Origin: Mitsuaria sp. WAJ17
GTDB lineage: Bacteria > Pseudomonadota > Gammaproteobacteria > Burkholderiales > Burkholderiaceae_C
Reading direction: 5' to 3'
Assembly (NCBI RefSeq): GCF_014174515.1
Contig: NZ_JACJUG010000022.1
Location: forward strand, 1 to 64,000
Length of the DNA stretch: 64,000 nt
A program made the position numbers and the translations under genes. Under the pieces are notes generated by a model. That model saw only the letters and a program-made list of their open reading frames with translations, searched no databases and was not told the origin of the DNA. Shown piece after piece: positions 16,023 through 26,841 of the stretch (its first letter is position 1; each line of letters opens with the position of its first letter).

Positions 16023-16057
16023 GATCAGGCTCCGCACCCCGTCCGCCAGGAGACACC

Positions 16058-17665
16058 ATGTCCGTGCTGCACAGCAAGCTCAACGCGCGCTCGGCCGATT
16101 TCAAGGCCAATGCCGAGGCCATGCAGGCCCTGATCGCCGACCTCAACGCCCGGCTGGCCAAGATCGCCGAAGGCGGTGGCGAGGCGGCCCGCGCCAAGCA
16201 CACGGCCCGCGGCAAGCTGCTGCCGCGCGACCGCGTGGAGATGCTGCTGGACCCCGGCACGCCCTTCCTGGAGATCGCGCCCCTGGCCGGCCTGGACATG
16301 TATGACAACGCCGCGCCCGGCGGCGGCATGATTGCCGGCATCGGTCGCGTCAATGGCGTGGAGTGCGTGATCGTCTGCAATGACGCCACCGTCAAGGGTG
16401 GCACCTACTACCCCGTCACCGTCAAGAAGCACCTGCGCGCCCAGGAGATCGCCGAGCAGAACAAGCTGCCCTGCGTCTACCTCGTGGACTCTGGCGGCGC
16501 CAACCTGCCCAACCAGGACGAGGTCTTCCCGGACCGCGACCACTTTGGCCGCATCTTCTACAACCAGGCCAACCTCTCGGCCCAGGGCATTCCGCAGATC
16601 GCCGTGGTGATGGGCTCCTGCACGGCGGGCGGCGCCTATGTGCCGGCCATGAGCGACGAGACCATCATCGTCAAGAACCAGGGCACCATCTTCCTGGGCG
16701 GCCCACCGCTGGTGAAGGCAGCCACCGGCGAAGTGGTGAGCGCCGAGGACCTGGGGGGCGGCGACGTCCACACCCGCCTTTCCGGCGTGGCCGACCACCT
16801 GGCCGAGAACGACACCCACGCCCTGGCACTGGCCCGCAACGTGGTGGCCAGCCTGAACCGCAGCAAGCCCCAGCCCCTGCGCCTGCAGGCACCTCAGGCG
16901 CCGCTGTTCGATCCGGCCGAGCTGCACGGCGTGATCCCCACCGACACCCGCAAGCCCTTCGACGTGCGCGAGGTCATCGCCCGCATCGTCGATGGTTCCG
17001 CCTTCGACGAGTTCAAGGCCCGCTATGGCAACACCCTGGTCTGCGGCTTCGCTCACATCGAGGGGATGCCTGTGGGCATCGTGGCCAACAACGGCATCCT
17101 CTTCGCCGAGAGCGCCAACAAGGGCGCCCACTTCATCGAGTTGTGCTGCCAGCGCAAGATCCCGCTGGTCTTCCTCCAGAACATCACCGGCTTCATGGTG
17201 GGCCGCAAGTACGAGAACGAAGGCATCGCCCGCGCCGGCGCCAAGATGGTGACGGCCGTGGCCTGCGCCAATGTGCCGAAGTTCACCGTGATCATCGGCG
17301 GCTCGTTTGGCGCTGGGAACTACGGCATGTGCGGCCGCGCCTACAGCCCGCGCTTCCTGTGGATGTGGCCCAACGCCCGCATCTCCGTGATGGGCGGCGA
17401 GCAGGCGGCCAGCGTGCTGGCCACGGTCAAGCGTGACGGCATTGAGGCCAAGGGCGGCCAGTGGAGCGCCGAGGAAGAGGAGGCCTTCAAGGCCCCCATC
17501 CGCCAGCAGTACGAGGACCAGGGGCACCCCTACTACGCCAGTGCCCGCCTGTGGGACGACGGCGTCATCGACCCGGCCGACACCCGCCGCGTGCTGGCCC
17601 TGGGTCTTTCCGCTTCGCTGAACGCGCCCATCCCGGACGCCAAGTTCGGTGTCTTCCGCATGTGA
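16058..17665 (+). CDS. liuB: Methylcrotonyl-CoA carboxylase, carboxyltransferase (beta) subunit
   Basis: 535 residues, full length for the family. Two crotonase-like carboxyltransferase halves are visible. The first has 'V-D-S-G-G-A-N-L-P-N-Q-D-E-V-F-P-D', characteristic of methylcrotonyl rather than propionyl carboxylases. The second has 'N-I-T-G-F-M-V-G-R-K-Y-E-N-E-G-I-A-R' and 'G-G-S-F-G-A-G-N-Y-G-M-C-G-R-A-Y'. With LiuD it carboxylates 3-methylcrotonyl-CoA in leucine breakdown. AGGAGA precedes the ATG. First gene of the operon; the isovaleryl-CoA dehydrogenase (liuA) that usually precedes it is absent from the window. Confidence 0.95.
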   Translation: MSVLHSKLNARSADFKANAEAMQALIADLNARLAKIAEGGGEAARAKHTARGKLLPRDRVEMLLDPGTPFLEIAPLAGLDMYDNAAPGGGMIAGIGRVNGVECVIVCNDATVKGGTYYPVTVKKHLRAQEIAEQNKLPCVYLVDSGGANLPNQDEVFPDRDHFGRIFYNQANLSAQGIPQIAVVMGSCTAGGAYVPAMSDETIIVKNQGTIFLGGPPLVKAATGEVVSAEDLGGGDVHTRLSGVADHLAENDTHALALARNVVASLNRSKPQPLRLQAPQAPLFDPAELHGVIPTDTRKPFDVREVIARIVDGSAFDEFKARYGNTLVCGFAHIEGMPVGIVANNGILFAESANKGAHFIELCCQRKIPLVFLQNITGFMVGRKYENEGIARAGAKMVTAVACANVPKFTVIIGGSFGAGNYGMCGRAYSPRFLWMWPNARISVMGGEQAASVLATVKRDGIEAKGGQWSAEEEEAFKAPIRQQYEDQGHPYYASARLWDDGVIDPADTRRVLALGLSASLNAPIPDAKFGVFRM

Positions 17666-17704
17666 TGTATACAGTGTGTGCTCCTTCAGGAAAACGTACA
17701 CATC

Positions 17705-17959
17705 ATGCGCACCAATATCGAGATCGATGACGAGCTGATGGCGAAAGCCCTGCAGGCCGGCCCCTTCAAGACCAAGAAGGAAGCGGTCGAGGCGGGGCTG
17801 AAGCTGCTGGCGCGGCAGGCGGCCTACCGCGAGCTGCTCAAGTGGCGCGGCAAGCTCAAGTGGGAAGGCGGTGATGACGTCGATTGGGCGGCCGCGCCCG
17901 AGTCCACGCCCCTGTCCGTCCACGAACCGGCTCCGGGGAAGCGCCGTGCTGGTCGTTGA
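17705..17959 (+). CDS. vapB: VapB-type antitoxin
   Basis: 84 residues from ATG 17705. It opens 'M-R-T-N-I-E-I-D-D-E-L-M-A-K-A-L', the ribbon-helix-helix start of the VapB (PF09957-like) family, and continues 'K-T-K-K-E-A-V-E-A-G-L-K-L-L-A-R'. The charged, Pro-rich C-terminal tail would wrap the toxin. It should neutralise the adjacent PIN toxin and repress its own promoter; TGTATACA at 17666-17673 may be part of that promoter (TATACA as -10) and operator. Located between liuB and liuC. Confidence 0.88.
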   Translation: MRTNIEIDDELMAKALQAGPFKTKKEAVEAGLKLLARQAAYRELLKWRGKLKWEGGDDVDWAAAPESTPLSVHEPAPGKRRAGR

Positions 17960-18347
17960 TTCCAGCGTCTGGATCGACTTCTTCTCGGGTGCCTCGCACC
18001 CGGCCGTCGATCAACTGGCTGCGCTGCTGGAGCAGGGCGAGCTGCGCCTGGTCGTGCCGGATCTGGTGCTGTTCGAGGTCCTGCGCGGCTTCCGCCATCC
18101 GCGCGAATTGCGGCAGGCCACGCTGCTGATGCAGAGCCTGGCCGTCGAGACCACCGGCGGCGAGGCGCTGGCCATGGCCGCTGTCGATCACTACCGCAGC
18201 CTGCGCGCCCAGGGCTACACGGTGTGCAGCCCCATCGACGTGCTGCTGGCCACCTTCTGCATCGAGAACGACTACGCCCTGCTGCACAAGGACCGCGACT
18301 TCGACGCCCTGGAGGTCCACCGCGGCCTCAAGGTCTGGAAGCACTGA
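17946..18347 (+). CDS. vapC: VapC-type PIN-domain ribonuclease toxin
   Basis: 133 residues from GTG 17946, overlapping vapB by 14 bp, the usual arrangement for coupled translation. The PIN acidic residues are all present: D5 in 'V-V-D-S-S-V-W-I-D', E44 in 'L-F-E-V-L', D98 in 'S-P-I-D-V-L-L-A' and D116/D118 in 'K-D-R-D-F-D'. VapC toxins cut tRNA or rRNA when the antitoxin is lost. Frame and active site are intact, so the pair is probably functional. It ends 12 bp before liuC. Confidence 0.9.
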   Translation: MLVVDSSVWIDFFSGASHPAVDQLAALLEQGELRLVVPDLVLFEVLRGFRHPRELRQATLLMQSLAVETTGGEALAMAAVDHYRSLRAQGYTVCSPIDVLLATFCIENDYALLHKDRDFDALEVHRGLKVWKH

Positions 18348-18359
18348 CGAGAGAATCCC

Positions 18360-19142
18360 ATGACGAGCATGCTCAAGATCGAACGCCAGGGTCACGTGGC
18401 CCGCGTCACCCTCAATCGCCCCGAGGTTCGCAACGCCTTCAATGAGGGCGTCATCGCCGAGCTGACCGAGGCCTTCGCCACGTTGGGGCAAGACCTGACC
18501 CTGCGCGCCATCGTGCTCGCCGCCGAGGGCAAGGCCTTCTGCGCGGGGGCCGATCTCAACTGGATGAAGGCCATGGCTGGCTACAGCTGGGACGAGAACC
18601 ACGCCGACGCCAGCCGCCTGGCCGAAATGCTGTGGACGATCTACAGCTGCCCGGTGCCCGTGGTCGCCCGCGTGCAGGGCGATGTCTATGCCGGCGGCGT
18701 GGGCCTGGTTTCGGTGTGCGACATGGTGGTGGCGGTGGAGGGCGCGGGCTTCTGCCTGTCCGAGGCCAAGCTGGGCCTGCTGCCGGCCACCATCGGCCCC
18801 TATGTGGTTCGCGCGCTGGGTGAGCAGGCCTCGCGCCGCTACTTCGTGAGCGCCGAGCGCTTCGGTGCCGCCGAGGCCCACCGCCTGGGGCTGGTGCACG
18901 AGCTGGCCACGCCGGAGACCCTGGACGCCAAGGTGCAGGGCCTGCTCGATGCCCTGTGCGTCAACGGCCCGGCCGCCGTGCGGGCCTGCAAGAAGCTGGT
19001 GCAGGACGTGGCGCACCGCGAGATCACGCCGCAGCTGCGCGACGAAACGGCCCGCCGCATTGCCGACATCCGCGCCTCGGCCGAGGGCCGCGAGGGCGTG
19101 CAGAGCTTCCTGAACAAGAGCAAGCCCAGCTGGCTGGCCTGA
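18360..19142 (+). CDS. liuC: Enoyl-CoA hydratase family, likely methylglutaconyl-CoA hydratase
   Basis: 260 residues, a standard crotonase. The oxyanion-hole motifs are visible: 'G-K-A-F-C-A-G-A-D-L-N-W-M' and, about 45 residues later, 'Y-A-G-G-V-G-L-V-S-V-C-D'. The 'L-N-W-M' after the first motif is common in LiuC. It hydrates 3-methylglutaconyl-CoA to HMG-CoA, the step between LiuBD and LiuE. It lies in the same operon, directly after vapBC and 9 bp before bioA. The exact substrate is assigned from context. Confidence 0.88.
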   Translation: MTSMLKIERQGHVARVTLNRPEVRNAFNEGVIAELTEAFATLGQDLTLRAIVLAAEGKAFCAGADLNWMKAMAGYSWDENHADASRLAEMLWTIYSCPVPVVARVQGDVYAGGVGLVSVCDMVVAVEGAGFCLSEAKLGLLPATIGPYVVRALGEQASRRYFVSAERFGAAEAHRLGLVHELATPETLDAKVQGLLDALCVNGPAAVRACKKLVQDVAHREITPQLRDETARRIADIRASAEGREGVQSFLNKSKPSWLA

Positions 19143-19151
19143 CCCTGCACC

Positions 19152-20483
19152 ATGGCCGACGACCGCTCCACCGCCGCCTTGCAACGCCGCAGCCTCGACG
19201 CGGTGTGGCACCCCTGCACGCAGATGGCACGCGCCGAGCGCGTGCCGCCGCTGCCCATCGCGCGTGGCGACGGGCCCTGGCTCTTCGACTTCGATGGCCA
19301 CCGCTACTTCGACGCCAACAGCTCCTGGTGGGTCAACCTCTTCGGTCATGCGGATATCGGCATCAACGCCGCCATCAAGAAGCAGCTGGACACCCTGCCG
19401 CACGTGATGCTGGCCGGTTGCACGCACGAGCCCGCCATCCGCCTGGCCGAGCGCCTGAGCGCACGCACCGGCGGCGCACTGGGCCATGTCTTCTTCGGCA
19501 GCGATGGCGCCAGCGCCGTGGAGATCGCGCTCAAGCAGAGCTTCCACAGCTGGCGCAACCTCGGCCAGTCCGAGAAGCGCGAGTTCGTGTGCCTCAGGAA
19601 CGGCTACCACGGCGAGACCATCGGTGCGCTGGCCGTGACCGACGTCGCCATCTTCCGCGATGCCTACGACCCCCTGCTGATGCGCGCCCACATCGTGGAC
19701 TCGCCCGACAGCCGCCTGGGCAACGAGGCCGCGGCACTGACCGCGCTGCGCACGCTGCTGGCCGAGCGCCATGCCCACATCGCCGCCGTGATCCTGGAGC
19801 CACTGGTGCAGGGCGCGGCCGGCATGGTGATGCATTCGCCGGACTACCTGCGCCAGGTGCGGGCGATGACCCGCGAATTCGGCGTGCACTTGATCGCCGA
19901 CGAGATCGCTGTGGGCTGCGGGCGGACGGGGCAGTTCTTTGCGTGGCAGCACACACAGCCGGCATCGGCTGACCAGTGGCCCGATTTCATCCTGCTGTCC
20001 AAGGGGATCACGGCCGGCACGCTGCCGCTGTCGCTCGTGCTCACCACCGACGCCGTCTACCGCGCCTTCTGGTCCGAGGACGTCACCCGCGGCTTCCTGC
20101 ATTCGCACTCCTACACCGGCAATGCGCTTGCCTGCGCCGCGGCCAACGCCGTGCTGGACCGCTTCGATGCCGGCCAGCTCCAGCACAACGCAGAACAGGC
20201 TTCGCAATTGGCCGAGGCCTTTGCCCCGCTGGCGAAGCATGCGCGCGTGGCCCATCTGCGGCAGCAGGGCATGATTCTGGCCTTTGACGTGGAGGCGGCG
20301 CCTGCGGGCTTTGCCGAGGCCTTCCACCTGGCCGCGCGGCGGCATGAGCTGCTGATCCGCCCGATTGGCCGCACGGTCTACCTGATGCCGCCCTACCTGA
20401 TCGACGCCCACGTGGCGCGTTGGCTGGCGGAGGCGGTGCGTCGCACCCTGGCCGATCTCTTCCCTGAATCCGATGTTGCTTGA
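19152..20483 (+). CDS. bioA: Adenosylmethionine-8-amino-7-oxononanoate aminotransferase
   Basis: 443 residues, class III aminotransferase fold. 'W-H-P-C-T-Q-M' near residue 20 and the following 'F-D-A-N-S-S-W-W-V-N' region are BioA signatures. The PLP lysine is K284 in 'L-L-S-K-G-I-T-A-G'. It converts KAPA to DAPA using S-adenosylmethionine as amino donor. It follows liuC by 9 bp and overlaps bioF by 11 bp, so it is translationally linked to the rest of the biotin genes. Confidence 0.95.
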   Translation: MADDRSTAALQRRSLDAVWHPCTQMARAERVPPLPIARGDGPWLFDFDGHRYFDANSSWWVNLFGHADIGINAAIKKQLDTLPHVMLAGCTHEPAIRLAERLSARTGGALGHVFFGSDGASAVEIALKQSFHSWRNLGQSEKREFVCLRNGYHGETIGALAVTDVAIFRDAYDPLLMRAHIVDSPDSRLGNEAAALTALRTLLAERHAHIAAVILEPLVQGAAGMVMHSPDYLRQVRAMTREFGVHLIADEIAVGCGRTGQFFAWQHTQPASADQWPDFILLSKGITAGTLPLSLVLTTDAVYRAFWSEDVTRGFLHSHSYTGNALACAAANAVLDRFDAGQLQHNAEQASQLAEAFAPLAKHARVAHLRQQGMILAFDVEAAPAGFAEAFHLAARRHELLIRPIGRTVYLMPPYLIDAHVARWLAEAVRRTLADLFPESDVA

Positions 20484-21702
20484 TCACCTGAGTTCCAAGC
20501 TGCGCGCCATCGAAGCGCAGTCCCTGACCCGTTTCCTGCGCGAGGCGGAAAGCCCCACCGCGCCGCACCAGACCGTACGCGGTGCCGACGGCATCGCCAG
20601 AGAGCTGCTGATGTTCTGCAGCAATGACTACCTGGGCCTGGCCGCCCACCCGCGCATCGCCGAAGCGCTGGCCGAGGGCGCGCGGCTCTATGGCGGCGGC
20701 AGCGGGGCCTCGCCCCTGGTCAGCGGCCATTCGGTCGCGCACAAGCGCGTGACCGACACCCTGGCCGACTGGTTCTCGCCCCACATCCCCCACGCCCGCG
20801 CCCTGGGCTTTTGCACCGGCTACATGGCGAATTTGGCGGTGGTGACGGCGCTGGGCGACGTCGAGGCAGAGATCTTCTCCGAGAGCCTCAACCACGCCTC
20901 CCTGATCGATGGCACCCGCCTGGCCCGCGCCCGGACCCTGCGCTACGGCCACGCCGACGTCGCGGGCCTGCGCGCCCTGCTGGCCGCGAGCACGGCCAAG
21001 GTCAAGCTCATCGTCACCGACGCCGTCTTCAGCATGGACGGCGACATCGCCCCGCTGCCCGAGCTGCTGGCCCTGGCAGAGGAATTCGACGCCTGGCTCA
21101 TCGTGGACGATGCCCATGGCTTCGGCGTGCTGGGGCAGAAGGGGCGGGGCTCGCTGGAGCACTTCGACCTGTGCAGCGAGCGTCTCATCCTCGTCGGCAC
21201 CCTGGGCAAGGCTGCGGGCCTGGCCGGCGCCTTCGTGGTCGCGCACGAGACCATCACCGAGTACCTGCTGCAGGCCGCGCGCAACTACATCTTCTCGACC
21301 GCCTCGCCGCCTGCCGTGGAGCATGCGCTGCTGACGAGCTTCGACCTCATCGAGAGCGAGATCGGTCAGGCGCGCCGCGAGCACCTGAAGGCCCTGCAGC
21401 AGCAGCTGGCCCAGGGCATCAAAGCCCTCCTCAAGCGCCACCGCGGCCTGCCCTGGCGCCTGGCACCCAGCGAGACGCCCGTGCGCCCCCTAATCGTGGG
21501 CGGCAATGCCGAGGTGATGCAGCTGGCCGCGCGCCTGGAGCGCGAAGGCCTGCGCGTGCCGGGCATCCGGCCGCCGACTGTCGCCGTGGGCGAGGCGCGC
21601 CTGCGCATCACGCTGTGCGCCACGCACACCGCGGCCGACGTCGATCGCTTGCTCGCCGCCCTCGAAACCGCGGCGGCCGACATGGAGCGCGCCGCAGCAT
21701 GA
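20473..21702 (+). CDS. bioF: 8-amino-7-oxononanoate synthase
   Basis: 409 residues, alpha-oxoamine synthase family. 'C-S-N-D-Y-L-G-L-A-A-H-P' near residue 50, 'G-S-G-A-S-P-L-V-S-G' and PLP lysine K246 in 'G-T-L-G-K-A-A-G' are present. It condenses pimeloyl-ACP (or -CoA) with alanine to make KAPA. It overlaps bioA at the start and shares an ATGA with bioD at the end. No bioC or bioH gene is in the window, so pimeloyl supply must come from elsewhere. Confidence 0.95.
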   Translation: MLLDHLSSKLRAIEAQSLTRFLREAESPTAPHQTVRGADGIARELLMFCSNDYLGLAAHPRIAEALAEGARLYGGGSGASPLVSGHSVAHKRVTDTLADWFSPHIPHARALGFCTGYMANLAVVTALGDVEAEIFSESLNHASLIDGTRLARARTLRYGHADVAGLRALLAASTAKVKLIVTDAVFSMDGDIAPLPELLALAEEFDAWLIVDDAHGFGVLGQKGRGSLEHFDLCSERLILVGTLGKAAGLAGAFVVAHETITEYLLQAARNYIFSTASPPAVEHALLTSFDLIESEIGQARREHLKALQQQLAQGIKALLKRHRGLPWRLAPSETPVRPLIVGGNAEVMQLAARLEREGLRVPGIRPPTVAVGEARLRITLCATHTAADVDRLLAALETAAADMERAAA

Positions 21703-22421
21703 GCACGCGCCTGCAAGGCCTGTTCATCACAGGCACCGACACCGAGATCGGCAAGACCTGCGTCACCGCCGGGCTGACGCACGCCCTGGCCGAAGCCGGT
21801 GCGCGCGTGGTGCCGGTGAAGTCCCTGGCCGCGGGCCAGGAGCAGGACGCGCAAGGCCAGTGGGTCAACGAGGACGTGCTGCAGTTGCATTCCGCCCAGC
21901 GCCTGGGGCTCACGCCCGCGCAGGTCGGCCCGGTGCAGTTCCGCGAGGCCTGCGCGCCCCACATCGCCGCTCGCCTCGAAGGCCAGACGCTGGCGCGCGA
22001 GCCGCTGCTGGCTGCCATCCGCGCCAGCGCGCAGCTGGGCGAGCTGGCCCTGGTCGAGGGCGTGGGCGGCTTCCGCGTGCCGCTCAATGACGATTACGAC
22101 ACCGCCGACCTCGCCGCAGATCTCGCGCTACCCGTGCTGCTGGTCGTGGGCCTGCGCCTGGGCTGTATCAACCATGCCCTGCTGACGGCCGAGGCCGTGC
22201 GCGCCCGCGGCCTGCGCCTGGCCGGCTGGGTGGCCAATACTGCCGACCCGCATCAGTCGCATGTGGCCGACAATGTCGCCGCGCTGGCCGCCCGCCTGGG
22301 TGTGCCCTGCTGGGGCCAGGTGCCCCGCCTTTCGCATCCTTCTCCCGCGGCCGTCGCCGCGCATTTCTCGCTGACGCCAGCGGCCCTGCTGCAGGCTGTG
22401 CGGCAAGTCCAGGAACCCTGA
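21699..22421 (+). CDS. bioD: Dethiobiotin synthetase
   Basis: 240 residues from the ATG that overlaps the bioF stop (ATGA, 21699-21702). The P-loop is 'G-T-D-T-E-I-G-K-T' at residues 12-20, and 'V-E-G-V-G-G-F-R-V-P-L' is the second BioD motif. It closes the ureido ring of biotin using DAPA, CO2 and ATP. Third of four bio genes; bioB follows after 2 bp. Confidence 0.95.
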   Translation: MSTRLQGLFITGTDTEIGKTCVTAGLTHALAEAGARVVPVKSLAAGQEQDAQGQWVNEDVLQLHSAQRLGLTPAQVGPVQFREACAPHIAARLEGQTLAREPLLAAIRASAQLGELALVEGVGGFRVPLNDDYDTADLAADLALPVLLVVGLRLGCINHALLTAEAVRARGLRLAGWVANTADPHQSHVADNVAALAARLGVPCWGQVPRLSHPSPAAVAAHFSLTPAALLQAVRQVQEP

Positions 22422-22423
22422 CC

Positions 22424-23524
22424 ATGACCCAGACCACCAACCAGATCCAGTCGCTGACGCCCACCACCGACGCCGAGCGCCGCAACGCCAAGCCCTGGAC
22501 GGTCAACGAGGTCGCGGCGCTCTTCGAGCTGCCCTTCAACGACCTGCTCTTCCGCGCCCAGCAGGTGCACCGCGAGCACTTCGACGCCAATGCCATCCAG
22601 CTCTCCACGCTGCTGTCCATCAAGACGGGCGGTTGCGAGGAGGACTGCGCCTATTGCCCGCAGTCGGCCCATTTCGACACCGGCCTCAAGGCCGAGAAGC
22701 TGATTCCGCTGCAGGAGGTGATGGAAGCCGCCCGTGCCGCCAAGGCCAATGGCGCGACCCGCTTCTGCATGGGCGCCGCCTGGCGCTCGCCCAAGGAGCG
22801 CCACATCGAGGCCATCGGCGAGATGATCAGCGAGGTCAAGGCCCTGGGCCTGGAGACCTGCCTCACCGCCGGCATGCTGGCCGATGGCCAGGCCGAGAAG
22901 CTCAAGGAAGCCGGCCTGGACTACTACAACCACAACCTCGACACGTCGCCCGAGTTCTACGGTCAGATCATCACCACCCGCACCTACCAGGACCGCCTGG
23001 ACACGCTGGAGCGCGTGCGGGCCCAGGGTCTGAAGGTCTGCTCGGGTGGCATCGTCGGCCTGGGCGAGACCCGCCGCGAGCGCGCCGGCCTGCTGGTGCA
23101 ACTGGCGAATCTGGACCCGTATCCGGAGTCCGTGCCCATCAACAATCTGGTGCAGGTCGAGGGCACGCCGCTGTCGGGAACGGCACAGCTTGACCCCTTC
23201 GAGTTCGTGCGCACCATTGCGGTTGCCCGCATCATCATGCCGCGCGCCATGGTCCGCCTGTCGGCCGGCCGCGAGGAGATGCCCGAGAGCCTGCAGGCCC
23301 TGTGCTTCCTGGCTGGCGCCAACAGCATGTTCTACGGCGACAAGCTGCTGACCACCTCCAACCCGCAGGCCGAGAAGGACCGCGCCCTGCTGGATCGCCT
23401 GGGCATGCACTGCGCCACGGAGGCGGAGCTGTCGGAAGGCCACGGCAAGGAAGCCAAGATCCGCCTCAATGCCGCGGAACCGGCCCCTGTCGGCACCCTG
23501 CGCGGCTGCAGCGCCGCGGCTTGA
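22424..23524 (+). CDS. bioB: Biotin synthase (radical SAM)
   Basis: 366 residues. The radical SAM cluster motif is C71-E-E-D-C75-A-Y-C78, followed by 'P-Q-S-A-H-F'. The BioB-specific 'Y-N-H-N-L-D-T-S' segment and the region carrying the [2Fe-2S] ligands are intact. It inserts sulphur into dethiobiotin. Last gene of the bioAFDB block. Downstream comes a ~215-bp gap with palindromes before liuD. Confidence 0.96.
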   Translation: MTQTTNQIQSLTPTTDAERRNAKPWTVNEVAALFELPFNDLLFRAQQVHREHFDANAIQLSTLLSIKTGGCEEDCAYCPQSAHFDTGLKAEKLIPLQEVMEAARAAKANGATRFCMGAAWRSPKERHIEAIGEMISEVKALGLETCLTAGMLADGQAEKLKEAGLDYYNHNLDTSPEFYGQIITTRTYQDRLDTLERVRAQGLKVCSGGIVGLGETRRERAGLLVQLANLDPYPESVPINNLVQVEGTPLSGTAQLDPFEFVRTIAVARIIMPRAMVRLSAGREEMPESLQALCFLAGANSMFYGDKLLTTSNPQAEKDRALLDRLGMHCATEAELSEGHGKEAKIRLNAAEPAPVGTLRGCSAAA

Positions 23525-23528
23525 CCCT

Positions 23529-23590
23529 CCCCCTACCGGCTTCGCCGACCCCCTCGAGGGGGTGCGCCCGTAGGCCCGGCAAAGCCGGAC
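23529..23590. repeat. REP-like intergenic element with several hairpins
   Basis: The element begins with CCCCCTACCGGCTTCGCC (23529-23546). A 16-bp perfect palindrome ACCCCCTCGAGGGGGT (23548-23563) and a CCGGC-AAA-GCCGG hairpin (23576-23588) follow. The 18-bp head recurs with one mismatch at 53969-53986 in reverse orientation, and its first 13 bases recur at 49316-49328. It lies between bioB and liuD and could attenuate or protect the transcript there. Confidence 0.6.
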
Positions 23591-23740
23591 CCTCGGGCGC
23601 CGCTGGACTCAAGTCAGCGCTTGGCAAGCTGTTCTGCAACTCGAACTGAGTCTTTGGATCCAAGAGGCCATCCAGCCCTTCAGATGCACACTGCGGCTTA
23701 CCGGCCGCCAGCTGATCAAAAGAAAACCGGAGTCACCGCC

Positions 23741-25741
<2,001 letters not shown>

Positions 25742-25760
25742 GTCTGCAAAGGAGACCTTC

Positions 25761-26672
25761 ATGAGCACCTTGCCTCACCGCGTCACCCTGGTCGATGTGG
25801 GCCCCCGCGACGGCCTGCAGAACGAAAAGCAACCCGTCGCCACTGAGCACAAGGCGCGTCTCGTGGCGATGCTGCAGGACGCCGGCCTGAAGAACATCGA
25901 GGTCACCAGCTTCGTCAGCCCCAAGTGGGTGCCGCAGATGGGCGACAACACTGCGGTGATGGCTGCCATCGAGCGCCGCCCCGGCGTGCGCTACAGCGTG
26001 CTGACGCCGAACATGAAAGGTCTGGAAGCGGCCCTGCCCACGCAGCCCGACGAGATCGTCGTCTTCGGTGCGGCCTCCGAAGCCTTCAGCCAGAAGAACA
26101 TCAACTGCAGCGTGGCCGAGAGCATCGAGCGCTTCGCCCCGGTGGTCGATGCAGCGCATGCCGCCGGCCTCAAGGTGCGGGGCGCCCTGTCCTGCGCGGT
26201 GGGCTGCCCCTACGAGGGCGACATCTCGCCGGACCAGGTCGAGCGCGTGGTGAGGCTGATGAAGGACATCGGCGTCGATCACCTGGGCGTGGCGGACACC
26301 ATCGGCGTCGGCACGCCGCGCCGCATCCAGGCCGCGATGGAGCGGGCGCTGAAGCACTACCCGCTGCATGAGGTCAGCGGCCATTTCCACGACACCTACG
26401 GCCAGGCCCTGTCCAATATCTACGCCTGCCTGGAGATGGGCATCCACACCTTCGACGCCAGCGTGGCCGGCCTGGGCGGCTGTCCCTACGCCCGGGGCGC
26501 CACCGGCAATGTGGCGACCGAGGACGTGGTCTTCCTGCTCAACGGGCTGGGCATCGAGACGGGCATCGACCTGGACCGGCTGGTCGATGCCGGCGCCTTC
26601 ATCTCGGAACAGCTGGGCCGCCCGCCAGTGTCCCGCGTGGCGCGCGCACTGCTGGCCAGGCGCCAGGGCTGA
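25761..26672 (+). CDS. liuE: Hydroxymethylglutaryl-CoA lyase
   Basis: 303 residues, TIM-barrel HMGL-like family. 'V-D-V-G-P-R-D-G-L-Q-N-E' at the N-terminus holds the catalytic Asp/Arg region. 'G-G-C-P-Y-A-R-G-A-T-G-N' near residue 235 contains the signature cysteine of HMG-CoA lyases. It splits HMG-CoA into acetyl-CoA and acetoacetate, the last step of leucine breakdown. AAGGAG precedes the start. Last gene of the liu-bio operon. Confidence 0.95.
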   Translation: MSTLPHRVTLVDVGPRDGLQNEKQPVATEHKARLVAMLQDAGLKNIEVTSFVSPKWVPQMGDNTAVMAAIERRPGVRYSVLTPNMKGLEAALPTQPDEIVVFGAASEAFSQKNINCSVAESIERFAPVVDAAHAAGLKVRGALSCAVGCPYEGDISPDQVERVVRLMKDIGVDHLGVADTIGVGTPRRIQAAMERALKHYPLHEVSGHFHDTYGQALSNIYACLEMGIHTFDASVAGLGGCPYARGATGNVATEDVVFLLNGLGIETGIDLDRLVDAGAFISEQLGRPPVSRVARALLARRQG

Positions 26673-26841
26673 GCGCCGAGCAGCCCCCCTCGCTTCGGCG
26701 GCCTGACTCGTCCGGCCGTTCCCTCACGGTTCCTGCCGCACCGTGGCTCCGCCGACACTGGAGCCCACCTGCGATTGACTGCGGTCGGCCGCTGGCGCCC
26801 AATGCGGTGTGGGCGCAATCCGGACGCCCAGGGAGGTCGTG

